From Lucinisca nassula (Eukaryota > Mollusca > Bivalvia > Lucinida > Lucinidae): a DNA stretch of 64,000 nt. The position numbers were made by a program, and so were the translations under genes. Where the stretch lies: positions 83,736,651 to 83,800,650 of the forward strand of contig OY757026.1 of the NCBI GenBank assembly GCA_963580285.1. Reading direction: 5' to 3'. Of the stretch, positions 10,750 through 20,817 are shown one piece after another. How positions within the stretch are numbered: position 1 is the stretch's first letter; the number at the start of each line of letters is the position of its first letter. The notes beneath the pieces were generated by a model. It did not search any database. It had not been told where the DNA came from and saw nothing but the letters and a program-made list of their open reading frames with translations.

Positions 10750-10955
10750 TATTTTCAAAATTCCACAATTGAATCAATGATCCCAAAGGACAAGAAAATA
10801 TTAACTACACTATGATGTAGGGCAGGGAGACGTTTTACCGCCGCCACACATTCCCACACACCAGCTGTAGTGAAGTTAAATATGTTCTATAAAAGGGTTA
10901 TTCTTTGGAAGCAAGTAATACACCACAGAAGTGAAAATATGGAGTGTACATGTTT

Positions 10956-11009
10956 TCTGGGCCAGGCTAGCTAGTTTCGGCCAATTAGGCCTCATCAGTG
11001 ACCATCAGA
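10956..11009 (-). ncRNA. Hammerhead ribozyme, unit 2 (weakened)
   Basis: CTGATGA, stem II and GAAA are kept, but the base pairing with the last A of GAAA is C instead of T (TAGCCTGG rather than TAGTCTGG) and stem I has a C-T mismatch at its sixth pair. Cleavage is likely poor. Confidence 0.8.
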
Positions 11010-11215
11010 TATGTTCAAAATTCCGCAATTGAATCAATGATCCCAAAGGACAAGAAAATATAAACCACACTATGATGTAGGGCAGGGAAACGTTTTACCG
11101 CGCCACACATTCCCACACACCAGCTGTAGTGAAGTTAAATATGTTCTTTAAAAGGGTTATCCTTTGGAAGCAAGGAATACACCACAGAAGTGAAAAATAT
11201 GGAGTATACATGTTT

Positions 11216-11269
11216 TCTTGGCCAGACTAGCTAGTTTCGGCCAATTAAGCCTCATCAGTGACCCTCAGA
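11216..11269 (-). ncRNA. Hammerhead ribozyme, unit 3 (core intact)
   Basis: Core identical to unit 1. Stem II reads GGCT-TAATT-GGCC, keeping pairing through a T-G wobble; stem I loses its sixth pair. Still a plausible active fold. Confidence 0.85.
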
Positions 11270-11476
11270 TATTCTCAAAATTCCACAATTGAATCAATGA
11301 TCCCAAAGGACAAGAAAATATAAACTACACTATGATGTAGGGCAGGGAGACGTTTTACCGCCGCCACACATTCCCACACACCAGCTGTAGTGAAGTTAAA
11401 TCTGTTCTATAAAAGGGTTATTCTTTGGAAGCAAGAAATACAACACAGAAGTGAAAAATATGGAGTGCACATGTTT

Positions 11477-11530
11477 TCTGGGCCAGACTAGCTAGTTTCG
11501 GCCAATTAGGCCTCATCAGTGACCCTCAGA
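11477..11530 (-). ncRNA. Hammerhead ribozyme, unit 4 (core intact)
   Basis: Identical to unit 1 over the whole motif: CTGATGA, GGCC stem II, GAAA, CTAGCTAG stem III, TC, TGGCCC. Confidence 0.9.
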
Positions 11531-11736
11531 TATTTTCAAAATTCCACAACTGAATCAATAATCCCAAAGGACAAGAAAATATTAACTACACTATGATGTA
11601 GGGCAGGGAAACGTTTTACCGCCACCACACTTTCCCACACACCAGCTGTAGTGAAGTTAAATATGTTCTATACAAGGGTTTTCCTTTGGAAGCAAGGATT
11701 ACATCACAGAAGTGAAAATATGGAGTGTACATGTTT

Positions 11737-11790
11737 TCTGGGCCAGACTAGCTAGTTTCGGCCAATTAGGCCTCATCAATGACCCTCAGA
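11737..11790 (-). ncRNA. Hammerhead ribozyme, unit 5 (core mutated)
   Basis: The first core base is changed (TTGATGA instead of CTGATGA, i.e. C3 to U) while all stems remain. C3 is essential, so this unit should be inactive. Confidence 0.85.
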
Positions 11791-11914
11791 TATGTTCAAA
11801 ATTCCACAATCGAATCAATGATCCCAAAGGACAAGAAAATATAAACTACACTATGATGTAGGGCAGGGAGACGTTTTACTGCCGCCACACTTTCCCACAC
11901 ACCAGGTGTAGTGA

Positions 11915-12130
11915 AACCCGCACCCCTCCCCGCTTTTTCAGAGTATGCGTACGGCCTTAATCATGTTCAAAACGTGCTGCATATATATGGCGAACCGTGC
12001 GACCCTGATCAGGAGGTATGTACTGTCTATCCGGGTCTACGCTCTATGTCTAATAACGATTCCACCTTTAAAAATCTGATCTGGGTCTACACTGTTTTTA
12101 AGGTACCGCTTTAGGCGTGTCCCGCATACA
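11915..12130 (+). repeat. Repeat family R, copy 1, right part
   Basis: TTTTTCAGAGT, CTTAATCATGTTCAAAAC, GGAGGTATGTACTGTCTATC and GTCTAATAACGATTCCACC match 14380-14530. Its end runs into the family E motif GATCTGGGTCTACACTGTTT (about 12078-12097). Confidence 0.7.
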
Positions 12131-12198
12131 ATGGGTTAATATGCCTACATACGGGTATTGTGGATATGCGCGCTAGAAAAATAAACTGGCTACTTCTT

Positions 12199-12783
12199 TA
12201 ACACATCCGCGAGACAGAGTGCAATCTTTCGTATCTCCAGAGCAGTTATTTTCTGGTGACAATTTGTGATAGTGTTTCTTATTTTTACTCCAAATATAGC
12301 TTGAGGGTGTTCATTAGAACCGCAGCCCCCGCCCATAGGGGCTTGAAGAAATATATGGGCTGCACGATGCTTCCACGCAGAGCTGAATCCGGCCCGCACA
12401 CTAGTACTGATAAACCGCTTAGAAGATCTAAGCCTGTCCAGGAACCGTGGTGCGAGACGGACCGTCCATGCTAATAAACCCTATTGGTTTCAATGGGCGA
12501 CAGGGCTTGAGATGTCATTTCATCTCAATGTCGGGTAAAAGTCCCACAAAATTGGAAGCAACGTCTCCAAAATGACATTTTCAGTGTTGACGGGGACGTT
12601 AAACCTCAAATCAAACAAACAAATCATTAGAACCGCCTCATTGATGGGGTTCTAACGAGTATCAACAACCTAAGTCTATGAACAGAAATAAGAAAAATAA
12701 TGAACAGCCCTGTACACCCCAGCTTTCTCTATATAAAGTAGGGTGTAGAGTGGTATCCATTACACGGACTTGTTAATGTGATG
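12199..12783. mobile_element. Foldback element subfamily B, interrupted by a retroposon
   Basis: Left part starts AACACATCCGCGAGAC; the core half TTCATTAGAACCGC is at 12310, and the other core half TCATTAGAACCGCCTCATTG resumes at 12624, followed by AGAAATAAGAAAAATAATG and the outer end CGGACTTGTTAATGTGATG. The two halves are separated only by the family S retroposon and its 13-bp duplication. Confidence 0.75.
12324..12623 (+). mobile_element. Short retroposon family S, copy 3 (13-bp target duplication)
   Basis: Starts CCCCCGCCCATAGGGG, ends GACGGGGACGTTAAACC with an AAACAAACAAA tail. TCATTAGAACCGC is duplicated at 12311-12323 and 12624-12636; both copies belong to the core of the host foldback element, so the retroposon is the younger insertion. 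Confidence 0.9.
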
Positions 12784-13198
12784 GTACAGAACATGCGGGA
12801 GTGTTATCATAAGGGATTTCACGACTGTCACTTGACAGGCTTGACGAGTCCCGCGAGAGAATCACGAACGAAAAAGGAAGTTGCGAACCAAATTGGCGGC
12901 AATATTTCCCGACTAACTGGTCCCACGGGATGAAACGTAACTTAAATAGAAGTGCCACAGCTAGTGGGTGTTGTGAGCAATAAATAACACTCACAGTCAA
13001 ATAACTGTCAATTGAAAAACGAATATCAACCATCAATTTAACATAAGTGTTAAAAAGGCTGCTCAAGCATAGACACAGCCTGGAGATTATTGTTTAACAA
13101 ACACACATCCCCGCCCCACGCACACAAGCAAAACATTTTATTATAAGTCTTTTGAGGACCGACTCAGATGAGCCTGCGCATGAAGCTGAGTGTCCGAA
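12784..13198. other. No recognised feature
   Basis: Single-copy-looking sequence with only short open frames lacking any motif. Confidence 0.5.
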
Positions 13199-13343
13199 CC
13201 ATCACGAAAACATGCCTATATAATTCTATCCCCTTGAACGCCACTTTTATATAACAAAGCTGGAGGTTTTATGGGTAAACCTTATTTTTCTAATTTATGC
13301 CCTAAAATATAGATTGTGGGTACTCATTATAACCGCCTCGATG
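13199..13343. mobile_element. Foldback element subfamily A, left half only
   Basis: Begins CATCACGAAAACATGCCTAT, the family A terminus, and proceeds through CCACTTTTATATAAC and TAGATTGTGGGTACTCATTA to ACCGCCTCGATG, where it stops at the centre of symmetry. The right half is absent. Confidence 0.75.
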
Positions 13344-13419
13344 TGTAATCATAGAGTTAAAGGTGTCTTTAGCAACTCAAGACAGGGCCAGTAACTGAAT
13401 GTACTGTTAAGGTTAAAAA

Positions 13420-13665
13420 TCAAAGCACTGAGACTACTGGTGCCGGGTAGATTGGGAAAATAGTATTGAACTGAGAATCGAAGTTCAACCCTAAAATTCC
13501 AGTATTTTAAGCAAGCACAATAGCCCTGATCAGACTCGCTCAGTCCCACCACTGCATCCCAGTTCTTGAATAACAGTGATCAGAAACAGAACCCTTCAGC
13601 GATATGTTTCAACAAAAAAGTTCATTCTACCTGTTGATGCAGACCCGCACACAGGGTCGGGAGGC
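13420..13665 (+). repeat. Repeat family R, copy 2, left part
   Basis: Best copy of the family: contains both the block found at 9420-9560 and the block found at 10440-10560 in contiguous order. Interrupted at 13666 by a tRNA-derived SINE and continued at about 14260. Confidence 0.7.
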
Positions 13666-13667
13666 TG

Positions 13668-13853
13668 GCCTCGGTAGCTCAGTCGGATGCGCGTCTGACT
13701 GGTGATCGTGGTCGGAAATATTCTTTCGTGGTAATTGATCATGAAATCGTTTCTGTGGTCATTCTCTCCCTTCTGCTGATGCAAGAAGGAAGTTGCCAGT
13801 TTCTGGCGAAAGAATGTGCACTGTACTGGTTATACGCATACGTATTAGCCTGC
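13668..13853 (+). mobile_element. tRNA-derived SINE family T, copy 1, head and body
   Basis: GGCCTCGGTAGCTCAGTCGG is a tRNA-like 5' end with a box A; the tRNA-like part is followed by a body with ATTCTTTCGTGG, TTGATCATGAAATCG, GAAGGAAGTTGCCAG and GAAAGAATGTGCACTGTACT. Related copies at 40451-40699 and 55456-55758 retain a clear box B (GTTCGATACC). The 3' part of this copy lies at 14181-14258, displaced by another retroposon. Confidence 0.85.
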
Positions 13854-13865
13854 CCAGGTAAAGTG

Positions 13866-14168
13866 TTTTGTCTTGTTTGATTTGAATTTTAACGTCCCCA
13901 CCAACACTGTAAAGATAATTGTGGAGTCATTGCTTCCAATTGTGTTGGACTTTTATCCGACATTGAGATGAAATGACATCTCAAGTCCTGCCGCCCAATG
14001 AAACCAATATGGTTTATAAGCATGGACGGGCCGACTCGCACCGCATTGCCTGGGCAGGCTTAGATCCTCTAAGCGGTTTACCAGTACTCGTGTGTGGGCC
14101 GGTTTTAGCTCTGAGTTGAAGCATCATACAGCCCATCTTTTTCTTAAAGCCGAGATGGGCGGGGGCTA
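13866..14168 (-). mobile_element. Short retroposon family S, copy 4, nested in a tRNA SINE
   Basis: Minus-strand full-length element. CCAGGTAAAGTG occurs at 13854-13865 and 14169-14180 on either side, a 12-bp target duplication made of SINE T sequence. The nesting order family R, then SINE T, then family S is therefore directly readable. Confidence 0.92.
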
Positions 14169-14180
14169 CCAGGTAAAGTG

Positions 14181-14258
14181 TAGATAGGTAAACTGACCGG
14201 CTAAAAATGGCATAAAACAGTGTTGACTCGGCGTTTTAACTCCTATATAAACAAACAA
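14181..14258 (+). mobile_element. tRNA-derived SINE family T, copy 1, 3' end
   Basis: AACTGACCGGCTAAAAATGG, then GTGTTGACTCGGCGTTTTAA and an AAACAAACAAAC tail. This completes the SINE begun at 13668 once the inserted element is removed. Confidence 0.85.
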
Positions 14259-14259
14259 A

Positions 14260-14570
14260 CAAACAGGACGGGGGGGGGGGGGGGGTGCAAACGCAATCCC
14301 TCCTTTTTTTTGGAAAATTCTCAAACTCGTGCAGTTTTCACCCTCTTTAAAATACCTGAAATTCGCACCCTCATCCCTTTTTCAGAGTCTGAGTACATGC
14401 CTGAATCATGTTCAAAACTTTTGCTGTATATATATGGCGAACTGTGCCGACTCTGATCAGAAGGAATGTACTGTCTATCCGATTCGGGTCTACGCTGTAT
14501 GTCTAATAACAATACCACCTTTAAAAGTCTGGGCTGCTCATTTTTGCTCTCAAACATATGTAAGTTCTTA
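14260..14570 (+). repeat. Repeat family R, copy 2, right part (G-run at 14270-14285)
   Basis: Shares ATTCTCAAACTC, AAAATACCTGAAATTCGC, TTTTTCAGAGT and GAATGTACTGTCTATCCG with copy 1. Supplies the uninterrupted version of the site where the ribozyme array inserted in copy 1. Confidence 0.7.
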
Positions 14571-15100
14571 GTAGAAGTGCGAAAAGTTTGTGTTTACTTT
14601 GCGTACATTCGACTCTATCAAACAGTTTTATGAATTGAATGATCCGAAAGTCGTCACGTGATAGCGTCGCCTAGATTAAGATATTGCTATTGTTTTCCTT
14701 TCATTACATGAGCAACCTGACATTTTTATACTATTTCATTTAACTCTTAAATGTCACTCTTTAGCAAATAGTGTAGTCCCTGTGCAACTGGCTGAGCATA
14801 TTCCACATTCCGCGGCGTCTGAGCTGGCTATTCGGTGTTTGCCAAACTAAGCCAGACTCTACAAATAACTCTGACCTACATGTAATACCGATAGAAATAA
14901 CGCGACTTTTTCCATTAATAACCATACTATTGGTTTACCGAAAGCAGTGATTGTCACGTGGACAAAAGCATGATGTCTGATTTTGCCATTTAGTAAATTT
15001 GGGTCGATTGTTTACACCCAACAAGAGCTGACGCATGACAACATAGCTCGCCTGTTTCACGCCTTCGAGATATAGGATAAAATCACAGAACCGTGAAATA
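14571..15100. other. No recognised feature
   Basis: AT-rich sequence with no motif-bearing frame; ends at the first recognisable unit of the satellite that follows. Confidence 0.5.
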
Positions 15101-15845
15101 TAGGTTCCAATGACCTGGATATATTTTGTGGTCAATCATCAGATCACATGAAACATATATTCCAATTATGACAATTCTGGAGAAATAGTGTCCAACTTTT
15201 CAAGACAAAATCATTGATCCCCGAAAATAGGTCACATTGACCTATATATATTTTAAGTTAATCATCTGGTCACATGGAACTTATAATCAAAGTGTGAAGC
15301 TTCTCCATGAAAAATTATTACCTTGAAATATAGGTCACCCTGAACTAGATATAGTTTGAGGTCAATCATCTGGTTGCATGGAAGTAATATCCCAGGCATG
15401 ACATTTCTCCATCAAATAGTCTTAAAGTTATTAGGCAAAATCATTGAACCATGAAATATAGGTCACACTGACCTAGATATATTTAATGTCAATCATCACG
15501 TCACATAGGACTTATATTCAAGGTGTTACAATTCTGCATCAAATAGCATTTGAAATGTAAGTCAAAATCACTGAACCATGAAATATAGGTCACACTGACC
15601 TATTTATATTTTGAGGTCAATCATGGGGTCACATGGAATTAATAACCCAGGTATGACATTTGTCCATCAAATAGTATTCAAGATATAAGACAAAATCAAT
15701 GAAATATGAACTATAAGTCACTCTGACCTAGATATATTTTGAGGTCAATCGTCGGGTCACATGGTACTAATATACCAGGCATGACATATCTCCAACAAAT
15801 ACTCTTCACGATATAAGGTAAAATCATTGATCGCTTACCTATAAA
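15100..15845. repeat. About 127-bp tandem satellite, six units, with AGGTCAnnnTGACCT palindromes
   Basis: The block CTAGATATATTTTGAGGTCA, TCATC, GGTCACATGG recurs near 15112, 15242, 15346, 15471, 15599 and 15727. Units end with AAAATCATTGAACCATGAAA. Three units carry a perfect 15-base palindrome AGGTCAnnnTGACCT at 15229-15243, 15460-15474 and 15587-15601; the remaining units carry versions with mismatches. The palindrome equals the consensus estrogen-receptor element of vertebrates. Whether anything binds it here is unknown. Confidence 0.85.
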
Positions 15846-15849
15846 CCTG

Positions 15850-15937
15850 CTACAGAAAGTGTGGAAAGGTAAATTGACAGGCTCAAAATGACATAAATGG
15901 GCTGACTTGGCCGTTAAACTCCAATACAAACAAATAA
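15850..15937 (+). mobile_element. SINE family T, 3' fragment
   Basis: GGTAAATTGACAGGCTCAAA, then GGGCTGACTTGGCCGTTAAAC and an ACAAACAAA tail match the 3' end of family T. Confidence 0.6.
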
Positions 15938-15941
15938 AATA

Positions 15942-16082
15942 CAAAGGTGTCCTAGGTTTTGACCCCTTGCCCCACACTCCCGGTACACACAGGGGCATAT
16001 TCCTTTGGAATCTCAGAAGATCCTGCCAGGTACCCAAGTTGTAAATATGAATGCTCTGTGATGAGTGACTGTCGAGATAAAT
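15942..16082 (+). repeat. Short repeat, copy 1 of 2
   Basis: CAAAGGTGTCCTAGGTTTTG, TTTGGAATCTCAGAAGATC, CAGGTACCCAAGTTGTAAAT and GAGATAAATTTTG are shared with 21772-21930. It abuts copy 1 of the 0.95-kb repeat, and its partner abuts copy 2 on the other side. Confidence 0.6.
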
Positions 16083-16096
16083 TTTGAAACAGTACT

Positions 16097-17384
16097 ATGA
16101 CGTAACACACGCAATAAAGTGGGGCTTAACCATGATCGTATAGTTTTTCATTAATAAAGTGTTAGTACTTCGCAAATAATTATAGTCAGAAAGTTTCTGT
16201 TTTTCTGTTTTATTTTTCTGACCAAGTAGAATGGTCTCTTTTAAAATTTCAATGGTACATAATTATTATAACGTATCTAAAATCGAAAACTTCTGGGACA
16301 GGAAGTGTCCAGGACTAGAAATATAGCCCAATATACTGAACACGTCTCTTACATAACAGAAAACCTGACTGCTACATAGTTGTAAACCTGACTGACTTGA
16401 AATGATCAAACTGGAGGTTTTATACGTTTCAGAGCATTCCATAGGCTTTTGTTCTCACGTTAACACAGCTTCTGTTTATACCAAACGTCCTTCATTAAGC
16501 AAATGTTAAAAGTATTTCCACACCTGCTGACCACGTAAGCACACACCTGCAGGGTACTATTCACTCATAGAATGCTCACATGATTGGCGTAAACAGAAAC
16601 ATTCACCCCTGTGATTGACGTTTTGTAGATACATTTCAGGTTTTATGTAAGCTGCACTGGCTTTTTCTCCCGCGAAAATATTTGAACAACAGCACATATT
16701 ACTTGCTTAATACATAATTGAAAATGTCAAAGTAAATGTCAGTAAGTTTTACACCTCAATGTATAATGCATTTTAGATAATATCGAAAGACTGGATTAAA
16801 AATATATGCAAGGTAAAAACGTTTCAGTTTTCTATCTGTAAAGTAGAAGTAAAACAAAGATCAGGAATCGAGATAATTAACTTACTCCACCCATCAAAGA
16901 CACCAATGGGAAAGAAACACAAACATTAAGCGACCGGACCATAATGGAAACCTAAACAAAGGAAGGCCATAAGGAGTTATTTTCCCACAAAATGGCCATA
17001 TGGCCATCCAAAATAAAAAGACACAAGTGATACACACAGTAAGTAACAAACAACACCATAAATAAACCGCCACAGAAGAACCGCCTTGGAACGGTCAGTG
17101 GAATGATTTCCACTGGGAGGCTTAAATCGATTTTACGTGGCCACAATCCTCGCCCTTACTTCCGTCGCGATTTAAAAGCTTAAAATGTTTCATATACCCA
17201 TCAACATAACCCCAAATGCATTTATTACCCATTCAACAGCATATGGCCATATAAAGTTCTCACTTCTCATTAACGTTGTTTCAACCATTCATGTAACATG
17301 CTTGTGTCACAAAAGTGCATTTACAATACGTCAACACTATTTGGGTCATTAAGATCGCACGCCTATGTAACTACGTTACACACC
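16097..17384 (+). repeat. 0.95-kb dispersed repeat, copy 1 (filled by an insertion)
   Basis: Nearly collinear with 20818-21766 from GACGTAACACACG to GTAACTACGTTACA, apart from a 330-base insertion at 16843-17172. No frame of meaning is present. Either a non-autonomous transposon or a segmental duplication; both copies share the same two ends, which favours a transposon. Confidence 0.75.
16843..17172 (+). mobile_element. Family G element, copy 1, with empty-site counterpart
   Basis: Inserted in the repeat copy: TAAA precedes it (16839-16842) and follows it (17173-17176), whereas the second copy of the host repeat reads straight through (CTGTAAAAGC at about 21557). Starts GTAGAAGTAAAAC and ends ACTTCCGTCGCGATT. 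Internal blocks CACAAAATGGCC and AGAACCGCCTTGGAACGG recur at 39641-40143 and 58492-58955. Non-coding. Confidence 0.8.
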
Positions 17385-19410
17385 TTCCATTTTTATAAAA
17401 TTAATTTTCTCAATAAAATTAATTTAAACATACATTTATATACATGTGTCCAGTTGAGCATGTCTTCCTTAACAATTTTTAAGAAATTAGTTTATCATAC
17501 AAGACAATTCTGAATAAGCTGAATTAATCTTATATGATCATACAGGATAAACATGCATAAGGTGCAACAATCCTATATGAAGTAATTAATGAATATTTAA
17601 AATAACTGTCAATGGTACTATTGATACTTATCCTGAAATCAACATGTTAAAATCATTTAAAAACAATATCTAATGTCATTTAGTCCCATAGCTTAAAAGT
17701 TTATTCAGATCCTTGAGGTGAATGTTTTCTGAAGCTTTAAGCCTTCAGTCCATTTTACAACAGTTAATATTTAAGATATATTAATAACTTAAGAAAACAA
17801 TTAAACCACATTTATAGAGTGTATTGTTCACTGTTTAGCACTTTCATCGTTGTTTGTTGGTTTCCGTGGTATGGGAATTATAGGAATTCTATTCTTTGGT
17901 ACCAATAAGCTGTCATCATGCGACGAACGTTGGGTATACTCGTTGATTATCAGGTATACTGGAACAGAAGATCTTCTCGTTTGTTCATGGGACTCCCTCG
18001 TTACTGACATGTCATCTGTATGTGTTGTTGATGACTGGAACGAAGATACAATGCGTGTGTTCAATAACTCTTCACCATCAGCTTAACCGTAAGGGTTAAA
18101 CCTAGGGCTTATATATAATATAATAAAGTTAATAAACTCAAAAGTCATGTTACTATCCTTCACCATCAGCATGACCTTTAGGGTCATACCTAGGACTTCT
18201 AATCAATTATGTTATTTACAATGAACTTTACTCAGGATCCAATTAGTTTTCTTCTTTATAGTTATTTTCCCCATACCAACATGGCATCCGTCTGTCTAAG
18301 GGGTTGTGTTTGTCCCTCGGGCTCGTTATGGACGTCCCTATTCTCCATTACGACATACATCCAATATCAACACCAGCACCTTGCACAGGTGATTGTTTCA
18401 CCTCTGCCCCACAGTCACGTGCGTTGTTCTTCACCATCACAAACACAATAGCAGGTCAAACACTTTACATCTACATTCTCAAGGTCATACATATTAGCCC
18501 GCCGTTTACCATTTATTTTACTGAAGCTACATGTACTTTTACTTGTAAAGGTACAAACAGTATTTTTTATCATAAATGACATCGCGACAATAATTATGTG
18601 AGCATCCATCCAATGGTTTCTCTTTTACAGATACTTTATTAAACATAATACTTAGCTGTTTGTATTTATTTTATGTTTAACTACAAAAATGTCAAATGAA
18701 CATTTTACCCACTTGCCTTATATTATTTAACAGACTCTTAAGTCATGGATAAATGCTATATATTAGTATGTGTCATTTATAAAAATATCATTTGTCTTCG
18801 GGCATAACGAAGCCAAACGACAACCTACTAAGCAATGACCCGAAGAAATGTGTAAAACATACATTGTGTTCATCTGATAGAACAAACGCATTTGACAACA
18901 AATTATTTACCAAACATATTTACACAGTCTCATCCAATGGGTTATTTAAGCATACAATGCACCTCAATAAGACAAACGAAGTAATATATCAATTACTTCA
19001 AACCATATGTATAAGGAGGTAAGTCAATGACATATTTACCTCAACTTATACATATGTAACAATTCAGGAATTTTACCTGACTAAGCATACTCATACTATG
19101 AGTAGCCCACATATTTACGCCAAATCATTATTCCTAATCGTTAGTCGGTAAACAAAAATAATGTGTCGTTCTACTCTAAATAGTAACAGCCCTCGTGAGT
19201 CCTATTATAAGGAATACGCTATTAACACCGCATACCAAAGTCCACCTTGGCCCACAGCTCAAATCCCTATTTAGAGATGTAACCACATATTGTTCGCTTT
19301 ATTGCTAACTCTATAACACCATAGAGCAGCCCTCACATATGTGCCAAAATAAATATCCATATTCATTAGTCGTTACACGAACAATATCGTCAGTATAAGA
19401 CTTCGAAACA
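17385..19410. other. AT-rich stretch without recognised features; possible host exon near 17828-18082 (-)
   Basis: No repeat of the families above is seen. On the minus strand a 78-codon frame ending at 17828 has an unbiased, polar composition ending PRKPTNNDESAKQ, and the words GATGGTGAAG occur three times (minus strand, near 18070, 18163 and 18437). These could be exons of a host gene, but no splice pattern or homology can be proven here. Confidence 0.3.
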
Positions 19411-19412
19411 GT

Positions 19413-19800
19413 CATTCTAATGCACTTACGTATGTAACGCGACGCCTGATTGGATATCGTCAAAAATTTGCGACAGTATATTCTGCGATATACTGTTAGA
19501 AATCCGACGCCATCATGTAACGTCGCTTTTCATTGGTTGTCATTTGGTTTTACGCAGCTCACAACGCCTGCCGCTTTGTGCAAAATAGTACAATTTTTAA
19601 CAAAACAACCGAATAAGTGCATTAGAATGGGGATAACTGTATTGAAAATTGTCATTTGGTGAGGTAAATCGGTGGTTTTACGGTCGCAAATTCCGTTTTA
19701 CGGCTCCGCTGACGCGTCGCCGTAAAACGAAATGTCCGACCGTAAAACCACCGATTTACCTCCCCAAATGACAATTTTGAATACAATTATCCCCTAATTA
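19413..19800. repeat. Two adjacent foldbacks sharing an arm
   Basis: CATTCTAATGCACTTA (19413) pairs with TAAGTGCATTAGAATG (19614). Overlapping it, ATTAGAATGGGGATAA starts a second palindrome whose right end is TTATCCCCTAATTAG near 19787, with inner arms AGGTAAATCGGTGGTTTTAC and GTAAAACCACCGATTTACCT. Typical of MITE-like foldback elements; no coding. Confidence 0.75.
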
Positions 19801-20817
19801 GTAGCCTATGCTTTTTCAATAACCTTAGAACCTGTCATATTTAATGACCCATCTCGTTCCTGAAAACATTGACCTCAAAAATGCTGTCCAAGTGTTACAT
19901 CAGGAGTAAAATCAAAATATTGACCATTACCTGGTCAGTCGGTCAGGATATTTTTAATTACAGTTACATTAATAAAGAGTTAATTTTCGTTTACATAATT
20001 GGACATTATACTTCCTAAGTTAACCAGTGTTTGAAAATAAAAGAGAAAGAAAAAGACCGTAGACTTACACAAGCGGTCATTATTACCATTTGCACACTCA
20101 CGCTTGCATTAATTTACTAGAAAGTCTTAATGTTCATTGAGATTGAAGTGGAATGACCACTATATACTTACAATTTCCTAAATCCTCACAAACATACACA
20201 AATAATGAGTTTTCTCTAAATTTCCTTAACATTTCTAAAAACCCTTGGTGGTTTCCATGGTACCACCTTTTAACTTCAGCAGAGATACATTGCTTCTCTA
20301 AACTTTCATGTAAATTAAGAATTTCTTGGATAACTTATGCAGATACATGTTCCATTAAATCTAAAAAATGTGATCGGCCTTGTTCAGACATGATAATAGA
20401 GTTTAACTATATACTTGCTTTTAATAGTTTTATTTCTTGCACAAAGTTATCTACCTTGTCAACTAACATACCAACATACAAACACTGGCTTTAATTTCAA
20501 AATCTTATTTGCTTCTTAAATTATAAAGGTCAGAAGGTTTCATTATCTTTTTATTATTTAATGCAGCATGTTTGATCTAATTAATTTGAAGTAATTTTCT
20601 TTAATTATTTCTAAAAATATATAACTCCAGGCAGACTACAATTACATTATTGGTAAACTTTCAACCAACATGTACACCCCGAAAACAGTAATAGTAAAAT
20701 GTCCTACCTTACGTTGTACTTTGTTTTCCTGTGATCCGTCCATTTTCCTTTATTGAATTTTTTCATTGGTCATCGCACAACAAAGTTTATCCAGGTCACT
20801 AGGCAACCGAAATCACC
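19801..20817. other. No recognised feature
   Basis: AT-rich; includes a 113-codon plus-strand frame (20153-20494) without motifs or codon regularity I can recognise. Treated as non-coding. Confidence 0.45.

Larger units (their letters stand above)
10618..11914 (-). mobile_element. Retrozyme: five-unit 260-bp hammerhead ribozyme array
   Basis: CTCATCAG recurs at 10731, 10991, 11251, 11512 and 11772, a 260-261 base period; the array spans 1297 bases, almost exactly five units. The minus strand of each unit carries a hammerhead ribozyme. It lies inside a copy of family R: the interrupted flanks TACCTGA and AACCCGCACCC are contiguous (TACCTGAAATTCGCACCC) in the other copy at 14360. Tandem units each with a type I hammerhead are the hallmark of retrozymes, non-autonomous retroelements that spread through self-cleaved circular RNAs. 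No coding frame is present. A homologous 380-bp unit lies at 23844-24317. Confidence 0.88.

Noticed and set aside
20153..20494. 113-codon frame
   Set aside because: AT-rich random-looking composition, no domain, no neighbouring exons or signals.
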